This document shows, piece after piece, positions 46,701 to 55,400 of a stretch of DNA of 64,000 nucleotides. This stretch comes from Heligmosomoides polygyrus polygyrus (lineage: Eukaryota; Nematoda; Chromadorea; Rhabditida; Heligmosomidae): the NCBI GenBank assembly GCA_947396885.1, contig OX377202.1, positions 106,142,198 through 106,206,197 of the forward strand, in the 5' to 3' direction. Under the pieces are notes generated by a model. That model was not told the origin of the DNA. It saw only the letters and a list, made by a program, of their open reading frames with translations, and made no database searches. How positions within the stretch are numbered: the first letter of the stretch is position 1; each line of letters starts with the position of its first letter. The position numbers and the translations under genes were made by a program.

Positions 46701-46753
46701 CATCTCTACGACATAGGCACTGACCTGTGTAATAAACAATTACAATTACTTCG
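43747..46753 (+). mobile_element. Non-LTR retrotransposon, CR1/Jockey-like, apparently full ORF2
   Basis: The element consists of a short leader, the 936-codon frame 43818-46628, and a 3-prime tail of about 125 bp ending in AATAAACAATTACAATTAC, a short-unit tail of the kind seen in CR1-like LINEs. The 5-prime boundary is approximate and may be truncated, since no ORF1 is seen upstream. Confidence 0.8.
43818..46628 (+). CDS. LINE endonuclease-reverse transcriptase (ORF2-like)
   Basis: This 936-aa protein nicks target DNA and copies the element RNA onto it. The N-terminal AP-type endonuclease starts YANIRSVCKNLNHL (residues about 11-24). It has the catalytic set SETWL (E39), LGDFNFPDIRW (D148, N150) and SSDHSAIQF (D219, H220). 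The reverse transcriptase follows: PNNYRPVSITSIFARVFEK, DSQHGFQRNRST, VIYVDFAKAFDRVSHQKLL (D575), SGVPQGGVLSPILFNIY and TAFADDFKLYV (D666, D667). A thumb region contains LLEYGTVVFNPS. The frame has no internal stop and every catalytic residue is present, so the protein could be active. The ATG at 43818 gives a complete endonuclease. The motifs fit the CR1/Jockey group rather than RTE; the exact clade is inferred. No RNase H or CCHC ORF1 was found. Confidence 0.93.
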   Translation: MSVTYFCCLYANIRSVCKNLNHLSFLMEQKEFDLVALSETWLTPLILDASIFGTSRSQYEVLRCDRSNKRGGGVALLLRKIYCPSLVFKESVVEGYEIICVDFSIAGRTVRVVLIYRAPSFSSFLTDQLINAITDLLECNSSYLVLGDFNFPDIRWSRTGDSCATTAMSKSFLDMCRSFNLHQFVNSGTLHSNILDLLLSNNGHFVKNVVLHDPIGSSDHSAIQFALNLKAPRGYNARRVRNFKKADFGKILNYLSNVDFFGSLNSVDSVDAKYETLLAILSHTISLFVPFKEVSYNSSLPKHLDRLAGRKARAWKKATRSSDPRDWIYYKKMSTKLDRSVRKFNSAVERKVINTKNKNSFFRFINSRLKDRARLSAPIRDGATIARTDLEKAEVLAKNFQTSFNANEDSDVPRISPICPVMSDSVWFSEDEILTLLSKWPNSCSDTPDHIPLQFIKNVAPLIVGPLAFIFNLSFMRAEVPNRWRKSFVTPIPKKGSHSDPNNYRPVSITSIFARVFEKILKKRIVRHLDENGVISDSQHGFQRNRSTITAMIESLNDWTTFLDDGRGVDVIYVDFAKAFDRVSHQKLLVKLTEVGIHPRIIAWIKSFLEERTFSVRVNSTFSQPRPVLSGVPQGGVLSPILFNIYTHELPKIVTDNGVRCTAFADDFKLYVSVSSASDKEKLQKALNDVNKWSLEWNLPISKEKTKVLHLGQSVVDSKYTIGNFELQQVEEITDLGFLVRSDLSFDAHCKKVAQKATIMMHNIFRGLSTRNPILLLQAYKSYVRPLLEYGTVVFNPSKVASVKTLERVQNNFTRKVMIRTVGFVYEQIPCSNTRNFNLGLVSLALRRKKFDLITFYKILSGLSGTKPHALLRLRTSNTRGGSRKLYIKTAKRNVRRNFFVIRAGVEFERLMRSYEVPLNCKIPTFKGILNKFLTS

Positions 46754-47185
46754 TTCGTAACATTGTGCCGAAAACGAGTGCATGGAGCATTCCAATTGAC
46801 TTCACCCGTCGTTAGGGGTTCTATAGCCGCGTTCCATCGTCCCACGTCAGTGCCTGAAATTGTCAGCGAGCTTTCACCAGGGTTTCCACAGGGTTCTGAA
46901 CATCGTCACTGTTTAATTGATTTTTTTCTTTAATTTTTCCTCCTTCAGAGGCTATGCACAGCTTAGCGAATCCCGTATTTTGCTAAAGACTTTCTTCAGT
47001 GCTCTGTAGTCCTGACTAAAGATAAAAGGCCCTTCTACTCCATTACGTCAGTGGAATCGGGTGACTGTTGCGCAACCCAGGGGTTGCAGGGAATCTGGGC
47101 GATAACATGCAACAGCGGCTGAATGACGGGGTCAGGCCGTGCATTGCACGTGCTGTCCGCAGCTGGAGGCACCAAGGAGTTCAGG
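46754..47185. other. Unassigned sequence
   Basis: A GTGCATGGAGCATTCCAATTG word occurs at about 46780. No gene or other repeat was recognised. Confidence 0.35.
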
Positions 47186-47413
47186 GACCGGATTCATCAA
47201 CGCTTATACTCACGGGTATGAGGGATATAGGGGTAGACGTACCCACGATGAGACATTCATGATAAACCTTACCCGACACATGGTGGGTATATCAGTGGAA
47301 AGAGAATACTCGACGATCGGCGTGGAGAAATCGACGTAACCGTGAGGATGCCGCGCCCCATTGACAAAATGGCGCTCCAGTTCAAAAGGGCAAGTTCATA
47401 CTTCGCGACAAGG

Positions 47414-47485
47414 GGTCTTAATCGATCTGCATGCTTTGCACGAGCGACTCGTCGCCCGTGCAAAGCATGCAGATCGATTAAGACC
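47414..47485. repeat. Near-perfect 72-bp palindrome
   Basis: GGTCTTAATCGATCTGCATG CTTTGCACG (left) is the inverse of the right half ending CATGCAGATCGATTAAGACC, around a short GAGCGACTCGTC centre. It is the core of the surrounding long MITE. Confidence 0.9.
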
Positions 47486-47504
47486 GAGCGCGCGCCGCCG
47501 GAAA

Positions 47505-47639
47505 GGGGTGGTTTAGAGTGCGCGCGGCGCGCGACGCGATCCCATATGTAGTGGCCGAATCGATCAATCGCGTCGCTCGATCAATTTGGCCACTACATAC
47601 GGGATCGCGTCGCGCGTCGCGCGCACACAAAACGACCCC
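47505..47639. mobile_element. GC-rich hairpin MITE nested in another MITE
   Basis: GGGGTGGTTTAGAGTGCGCG at the left, the inverse ending AAAACGACCCC at the right, and a core of CCGAATCGATCAATCGCGTC. Same subfamily as 30604-30737. Confidence 0.85.
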
Positions 47640-47830
47640 AAAGCGTTCACAGTCAAACGCCGGCGCTGTAGCCCCAGTCGCTCCTGTCGCTGCTGTCGCG
47701 AAGTATGAACAGACCTTACCCTTGATTCCTTTCATGAATACGAATCGCACCCGCTACCCCACTGCGGCTAGTGGGTATGATTCCCTTACGGTCTCTCTAG
47801 CTATACCATCTGCTTGATGAATCCGGCCCC

Positions 47831-48150
47831 AGGGGTCTACCTCATCAACAACATTAGGCGACCTCACTTATCCGGTAGGATTTCGCGCTCCAGTGCTAAT
47901 TGTTTGCGCAGTCTTCTGTTCACCGAGGTTATCCGCCGATTTCGTGGTTTTCTCTTTGTTTTAGGCCTACTCTATCTATGACCTCAGACCGTATACCGCG
48001 ACCTCGAATTACGGTATGGCGGAAATTTGAATCGAAGTTTGTCCGGATTTAAGCGCCGCACCTGTACATAACTGCCGGTTCCGATTGTGTGAGTGGGCAT
48101 AGTAATTGATGAATGCCGCATCCTGGGTAACTTTCTATCCTCTGCCCACT
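47831..48150. other. Unassigned sequence
   Basis: No feature was recognised in this stretch of about 320 bp. Confidence 0.35.
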
Positions 48151-48434
48151 TATCCAGGAATCGGGCTGATCAGGGGTTAAACCCGCGAGTATGCGGGTAT
48201 AAAGGGTAAAGATACTCAAGGTGATGCGTCTATCTCTACCCCTTAGGCCTCGTTTATACTTCAGACGCCGAGGGACGCTATGGCATGCATAGTGGCCATA
48301 TTGATCGATCGCGTCACCCAATCAATGTGGCCGCTATACATGGCGTCGCATCGCGCTACACCGTTGCTCGGCGTCGAAGTATAAACGGGCCTTTATACCC
48401 GCGGGTTAGTCGTTGATGAACCCAGCTCCAGGAT
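48151..48434. mobile_element. Inverted-end element hosting a MITE
   Basis: Left CCAGGAATCGGGCTGATCAG with ACCCGCGAGTATGCGGGTAT and right ATACCCGCGGGTTAGTCG with TTGATGAACCCAGCTCCAGG are inverted, diverged copies. The MITE 48246-48392 occupies the middle. Confidence 0.6.
48246..48392. mobile_element. GC-rich hairpin MITE, TTA duplication
   Basis: GGCCTCGTTTATACTTCAGA at the left and GTCGAAGTATAAACGGGCC at the right. The core is CCATATTGATCGATCGCGTC. TTA lies at 48243-48245 and 48393-48395. Confidence 0.85.
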
Positions 48435-48836
48435 AAACTCATTGGAAACCCTGGTCGATGATCATTTCCTAGGTGGGTGGTGAAGTGACGTGAAATTTGA
48501 AGCGTTCGTACGGAACACCTCAATTCACTTCCTTTTGCAGAAAGCCGATACGACGCGCTCGAGCTCTCAATACGCTGCGCGGCACCATAGTCGGAACAGT
48601 TATCGATCAGGCAGCGGCGAAAATCGATATCTGGGCGATATAATGGTTCCGCTCCGCGTGGCGGCGTAAGTGTAAACTAGGGCTAAAACTGTGGTGGCAG
48701 GCATTTGATATCGGCGAACACTCCTATATTTGTATGAACAAGAGAAGTATATGCCTTGATTCAAGATTCGAGTCCCATACAGGTAAAAAGTACCCACTAT
48801 CGTTCAGGGGATCCGCTTTCATAGAGGACTCGTCTA
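48435..48836. other. Unassigned sequence with a partial MITE
   Basis: 48600-48690 resembles half of the TAGTTTATACTTGC subfamily (GAAAATCGATATCTGGGCG, GGCGTAAGTGTAAACTAGGG). The rest was not recognised. Confidence 0.4.
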
Positions 48837-48970
48837 GGGCCCCGTTTATACTTCAGACGCCAAGCGACGTGACGGCATGTATAATGGCCAAATTGATCGA
48901 TCGCGTCGCCCGATCAATGTGACCATAATAATTGGCGCCACGTCGCTCGGCGTCGAAGTATAAACAGGCC
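48837..48970. mobile_element. GC-rich hairpin MITE upstream of the kinase gene
   Basis: GGGCCCCGTTTATACTTCAG at the left and GTCGAAGTATAAACAGGCC at the right. The core is CCAAATTGATCGATCGCGTC. The flanks are CTA and TTA, an imperfect duplication. Confidence 0.8.
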
Positions 48971-49188
48971 TTAGCCCTCAGTTGACTGAGCACCGCAAGT
49001 CCACCCACCGAAACCACCTCCACAAAGCCAGCGGAAGTAGAATTAGTCAAGAAAACTTTGAAATATTTGAAAGAGATAGGTTTGTTCAGTGAAAATCGAG
49101 CAAAAGTCGGGGATGTCGATCGATCGCGCTGCCAGTTGGCAACTAGCCAGCCACGCCAGCGCTGCGTGCTGCTGCGGCGCAGTGCCAC

Positions 49189-49243
49189 GTGCGGCAGCGG
49201 AATATGGGCGGAGTTGTTATCCGCCCACATTTCACTGCCGCAC
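49189..49243. repeat. Hairpin: 24-bp stem, 7-nt loop
   Basis: GTGCGGCAGCGGAATATGGG CGGA pairs with the inverse stretch ending GCCGCAC, with 3 mismatches, across GTTGTTA. It lies about 180 bp upstream of the kinase start codon. It could be a cruciform, an RNA hairpin in the leader, or chance. Confidence 0.6.
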
Positions 49244-49423
49244 AGATCATTTTGACATCTAAGCGAAGCGGTTAGCAGTCGGAATGATCCCATATCATCT
49301 GATGAACGAGAGCTGTTGGCGATGAAGCCGTCGGTGATGTTCATTTCTACTTCTGTTCCCAAACAGCACTGTCCACGACGTGGTCGTTCGTCGTGGTCGG
49401 TCGGCTGAGAACGCTACTAGTTA

Positions 49424-52400
49424 ATGGCGGTGAACGACGCGATCAAATTCAACAACGGCAAGGTGAGCTGCTCTTCTTCCGCCACTACAACGTACGACCA
49501 GTCAGAAACCAGGCTGACCGTTAACAGATCGTTTGTGGTCGATGGAAGGTGCTGTCCAGACTCGGCGCCGGCGGCTGCGGAAGTGTCTACAAGGTCGAAG
49601 ACATGAAGCAGAAGGGCTACGTGGCAGCATTGAAGGTAGTCAATCCTCTAAGGCGGGGTTTATACCTCAGCACAACGCTAGGAAAGTATCCAATATCGAT
49701 CGCATGCGCTGCTTAATCGATATTGATAACTTAGCTTCTTGACGCCGTGTCACAGGCGACAGCGCAGAAGTATAAAATCCACTTAATGGCTGAAGAAACT
49801 CCTACTCCAAGGTAAATTCAGGCCGAGGCGATCATTGAGGATGACAGCGGGGTGCTGAAGCTAGAAGCAGCCGTGCTGAAGAAGCTCGCCAGTCGCAAGA
49901 ACGTCATACGGTTACTGCAGTCCGGCAAACGGACTAAATACAGGTCTGTCCTCAATTTAACGGCGCCCAAGTCCATATAGTACTAGTCGTTAATGTGGCC
50001 TACATGGAGATGCGGGAGCGAGCCAGTCAAAGTGCTGACTAAATGCGCATCAGCCAATCAGGGCACCGACCATCCATGTCGCTCCCTCTTCGCGGCCTGA
50101 TTGGCCAGGGACTTCTACTACCTTCGCAGGATATAGGCCACATTAGCGACTAGTACCCCGAAAGGTCAGAAAGGGCTTCACACCACCCTTTCATATACGT
50201 TCTCTCGTCTTCCAAGACTGCCTGCGTCTAACGGTCACCGTCACCGACCGCCTTCCTTCCAATGCCGACGCACTGAATTCAATCCTACCCGACTTCACCA
50301 GCAAGAAGGATTGATTTCGGTGATAAGTGGGTAGACGGTGACTTATCCTAGTTGGAGGGTTGGGGCTAGAAAAACGAGGCAAATGTAGGCAGTAGACATG
50401 GGATCCGAATCATGCATTTTCGGATATCCGGCCGGATTTATCCGGTTTCGGATTATCCGAAATCCGGCTCGGTCGAAAATTGCCCTCATCTGAATCATCC
50501 GAAGATCCGGGGTTTCTAAAATTTCCCTCATCTGAATCATCCGAAGATCCGGGGTTTTCAAAATCGCCCTCATCTGAATCATCCGAAGATCCGGGGTTTT
50601 GAAAAACGCAATGATTCGGATAAAATCGGATAAAAATCGGATAATAGGAGGTTAGCGCGCCTTGCTGGTAAACTCTGCGCCATTGATAACCTGACTTTTT
50701 CGGGCAGATTTGCAATCATTTGGCGGGAATTCTCTCACAAGGAAAGGGTCTGAAAGTATTCAGAAACGGGGGAGCGAGTCATATAGCTGGAATCCACACC
50801 CCTCAATTAGTATAGAAATGTGCTTATATTTTGCCCAGTCGGTAAACCCAAGGAGTAGGGGGTTCTTGAAGTCACAATGGAACGGCACAACTCGAATTTG
50901 GGTTCTTGTACGACCGCAATGCCTCTGCCGGCAAGCAGCTCGGAGCGCAATGGGTGTTGACGATGCCTCATGGGAGAAGGTCGTGGGTTCGATCCTCATG
51001 CGCTGCTGCATTCTTGCTTTTTAAATGATTGGTTGAGATTTGAGGGATTCTGACGTCTATACCATTTTCAGATGTTTTCTGCGCATTTTTCAGCTGCATG
51101 CTGTGGTACTCAACATGATGATGCATAAATATTCAACACCAGTGATACACAGGTACAACGTGCATAAAGCAGCCCTAGACACAATGGGCAGGGTATAAAT
51201 ACTGTTGGCTCCTCTCAGTCTGTTTTTATACATCGGCCAATGACCTCGGGTAAAACCATCCTACTCGGATTTTCAAAGGAGACCATGATGTGAAGTCACA
51301 TGTGGTTAAAACGAGAAAGTCTGTGGATCCCGGAAATTGCCCTAAACGGAATCAATACACTCTTTCTCTCATCTTTGCTTGTCACCTGGAAATTAGAGGT
51401 CTGCTGGAGTTTCTCTAAAACCTAACATCAGCAATGCCGCCGATGCTCGAGTGGTGAGTGGTGATCCAACCGCTCACGCTGAACTGTGGTCCAACTTTAG
51501 ATAAGGAGCCTTCATGGGAATGGCACCAACCTGACCGAACGGAAGCTAGCATACTCAAGGACTTCGAAGCACATCAACTTGAAGTTAACGAAGACGAACG
51601 GCTGGAAGGTGGAAAACCAGAAGAACTTTGGGATTCGCAAAATGAACTGATAGACGTGGAAAGGCTGACAAGCAGTGGGCATATGATAATTTTTGGATGG
51701 AAGTCTTGTTTCAGAGGAAAGGGAACGTCTTCAATTGGATTTCGTCTATGGAGCCGAACTCATTTGTCCATATATGGAAGCAAACTGTGAGGAACCAGCA
51801 GCCTTTATGCGCTGCTCGTATTGTGACCAGTGCTTATGTTCCATGCACTTTGTGTCTGTGTATCACTGATGTTAAACGTTCATACATCGTTATGTTGAAC
51901 AGCTTTCCAATTGAGTTCTGGTTAAAAAACTGGTCAGTAATAAACAAGTGGCAACAAAGTTGCTCTCACGGCATACATCTGGAAACACTGCACAGCAAAC
52001 ATCTAAAATGGTGCAAATGTCAGAATACCTCAAATCAAACAATAAGCTGAAATGCAAAGATGCAGCAGCGCAGAAAAGTCGAACCCTCTACCTCCCTCTC
52101 ATGGAGCAACGTCGCTATCCACTGCGCTACGAGCCGCTTCCCGCCGGCGGCATTGCGGGCGTACAAGACTCCCGAACTCGTGAGGCGCCGATTCCACTGT
52201 AACTTCAAGGATCCTCTACTCCTCGGGCTTATCGATTTGGCAAAAAAGAAACACATTTTTATACTAATTGAGGAGTGGCGATTATTCCTATATATATGGT
52301 GGGATGACTCGCTCTCTCCGTTCAGAATACGCTTCAGACCCTTCCCTTTTCAGAGCACGAAAAATTTCTTGCGGACGTTTTTTAATCGTTTCATTATTGT

Positions 52401-55400
52401 CCTTGTCAAGACTTCGCTGTGCGTTACCAACTCACTATTGAGTTGGAATTGGCTCTTTGGGGTCTTAAAGCTGCTTTTTGTTTGTTCTCGAAGCGCAAAA
52501 TAGCTCTGCGGAGGGCTCCCCTCGTAAGGCATCCAAATACGACATCTTTTACGTAGCGCTGGTGTGTTCCACTCCATTGGTGAACTAAGCTAGGCCAGAT
52601 ATGATGTAATTGGGCATTCATGTGCCTTGCTTCCACGGCATATAAACACTTAGTTCAAGGTGAGGCGCTCCAAGCTGCTTTGCGCGCTCGTGACTTCAAT
52701 TGGTCAATGAAATAGACGCGGAGCTACTGATGTGTTCCGTTTTTAAGAGGTTGCGTGCCTCTATTATATCACTTATCCGGTTGTATCCGAATCGGATATC
52801 CGAAATCCGGCTCGGCCGAAAATGGCGTTATCTGAATCATCCGAAGATCCGGGGTTTTTGAAATTGCCCTCATCTGAATAATCCGAAGATCCGGGGTTTT
52901 CGAAATTGCCCTCATCTGAATCATCCGAAGATCCGGGGTTTGAAAAAATGGCCTATCCGAATCATCCGATTATCCGGAAAATTGGTGTCGGATCCAATGT
53001 CTAGTAGGCAGTATCACTTCTGATCAGAAGGCCGTCTCGTATGCCAGTTCACACTGTTATCTTCATAAACTGCTGCCATTATCAAGCAGTCAGAGTGGAG
53101 TGCCCCCCCCCCTCCTCCAACTAGACAGATCCGAAGATGGTGTGACATCGGAGGGGCGCAATTTCCACTTTGGGGCCGCTCCTCCCGACTAGGACTGAGT
53201 GATTTGGTCGAATGAAGAACAGAAAATGCTGAACAGAATGTTTAGAATGTCCGTTGACGGTAAGTGACTCCAGAAGGGGAAATCTCCTGTACTTTCTCAG
53301 AATCCAGTGCTCGCTATAATCCTAGTTTGGGGGGACCATCCACAATGGGGAAATGCCTACCCTCCCATGTCTCATCACCCTCCACAGAAATTCCCCGCGC
53401 ACCCAAACTCCATAACGCACTCGGCCCTGGGCTTTCGAGCAGATTCGGGATAGGGGTGATGGGGCGGAATTCCATCAGGTCCCCCGAACCAGGATTGCAT
53501 CAATACTTAAGACGAGATGGGATGGAATCCTGGTTTGAGGACCAAAAAGTGTACGGCTTCTGCATCTCCTCGCTCGAATTTGCTCGAAAATCTGGTGGCA
53601 GCATGGCTCACAAAGGGTCTTACTTAAAGTTAACCAAATGCTCCAGGGAGATGGGATGATTTTCGGGATACTGTAGTGCGTGTCTGGTGCCGACAACGCA
53701 AATGAACGTTCAAACGTGTGTGAAGCGCGGGTTGACTCGCAGGTCTGTAGGATACTGTAGCGTGTGTTTAGACACCTCACCCTGGAGTCCCTTCCCTAGT
53801 CTCCGATGTCCCCCTCAGCGACGAAAGCAGTCTTGGCACGAGCTGCCTGGATGGCCCACACCCTGGGGTCCCTTCCCTAGCCGAGTTGTGCGCTCGAAGA
53901 GCGCACAACCCATCTCCGATGTCCCCCTCAGCGACGAAAGCAGTCTTGGCACGAGCCGCCTGGTGAAGAGCGGATTGATGTGCAAGTTTGCGTGGTACTC
54001 CAGCAGGAGATGGCATATTGCCAGCGGAGCAAGTGATTAGTTCTAATGGCTACCCTCACAAAGTAGCTCTCCGACTTTTATAGAAGGATTGATAGGGCAC
54101 AGGGGAGGGAAACAACTGCTTTAACTCGGGCTTACTTATAACGAATCACCTACTGCTATTCGAATTTCGGGTTGATGTGCAGGTGTGCGGGATACTGTAG
54201 CGTGCGGTTGTTGGCGTTGCGTCGTGGATCGCGTCGGCGTCCACATAAACATTCGATCGATGCGTAATCCCCACTGAGCAACGAGACCGGGCCGAAAGAT
54301 TTAAGGCCCCCACAGAGTTCTGCGGCAGCGCCGCGGCCCTATGCTTAACCATAGGGCAGAGACGCAGAGCTCGCCGCCGGCGGCGTCCCTGCCCTATCCT
54401 TAACCATTGCGGCGAGCGGCGTTGCCGCAGAACTCTGTGGGGGCCTTTAGGCGAAGGGCGGCTGCTGGCAGGATGCCATCGACGCACGCGACGCAACCGC
54501 TTGCGCTCCACTTTGGCGATGGAGTGCGGAAGGCGTGTGCTGTGTGTCTCTTGTGCGCCGCTATGACGCCACCGTCAAGCGGCCCTCAGTGCAGTGGATG
54601 GTGACGTCGTTTCATGCGAGGAAGGTCAGGGGTTCGGTTCCTGGGCGTTGTGGCGTTTTTGCATTTCAACTGGCCGGATAAAATCTGAGAGGTTTTAATG
54701 TCTAACGATTTTCAGGTGTTTTTTGCCCATTTCTTCACTTGTATGCGGTTGGGTGGGCCTTATTCTTCCTAGAGGTGTCTGTAGGTTTGTGCGCTCAATA
54801 ACAGAAACGAGCTGCGATGACAACTGCTTGGGTGATGTGCAGGTTTGGAGATACTGTAGCAAGCGCGCGGGAACATTCAAACGGCAGCAGATGCTTAGTT
54901 ATAATTGCTATCCTCTAATTCGATTGGTCATCATCGTCTTGGATTCCTTCAAGTGTTACACAGTTTCTAAAGCGGGGACTCCACATCGTGCTGCCCTCCT
55001 ATTAGTACCCAGATTGCTCCAACATGTCTGCTTGGAACCCCTACATCGTGCTAAACCCACCTAATTTTCGACGGCAAATCGAATAGCTTTTCCTTGGTGA
55101 GTGTGTCCATGAAACCTCCTATTTCGTGCTTTACCCACCTAATTTTCGACGACACGATCGAAGTCGCACAGCTTCTCTTCGACGTGTGTGTCCATGAAAC
55201 CTCCTATTTCGTGCTTGGCCCACCTAATTTTCGACGGCTCGTCGAAATTGAGCGGCTTGTTCTCGATCTGGTGAGCTCGATTTGGTCAGCGAAGTGAAGA
55301 TGGTGCAATAGCCGATCTTCTCAAGCCAGTCCCCACGTGATGTCTTCAATAGCAGCACTGAATACTTTACTCCCGTCAATCCTAGTCGGGAGGGGCAGTG

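Larger units (their letters stand above)
47388..47715. mobile_element. Long hairpin MITE, interrupted
   Basis: Left GGGCAAGTTCATACTTCGCG and right CGCGAAGTATGAACAGACC are inverted, like the ends of 35860-36561. It contains the 72-bp palindrome 47414-47485 and is interrupted by 47505-47639. Confidence 0.7.
47186..47830. mobile_element. Inverted-end element hosting a nested MITE
   Basis: The ends GACCGGATTCATCAACGC (47186) and TTGATGAATCCGGCCCC (to 47830) are inverted. Similar ends occur at 28528 and 48415. The interior is occupied by the element at 47388-47715. Terminal ATACTCACGGGTATGAGGG-like words recur in the neighbour at 48151-48434. Confidence 0.6.
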
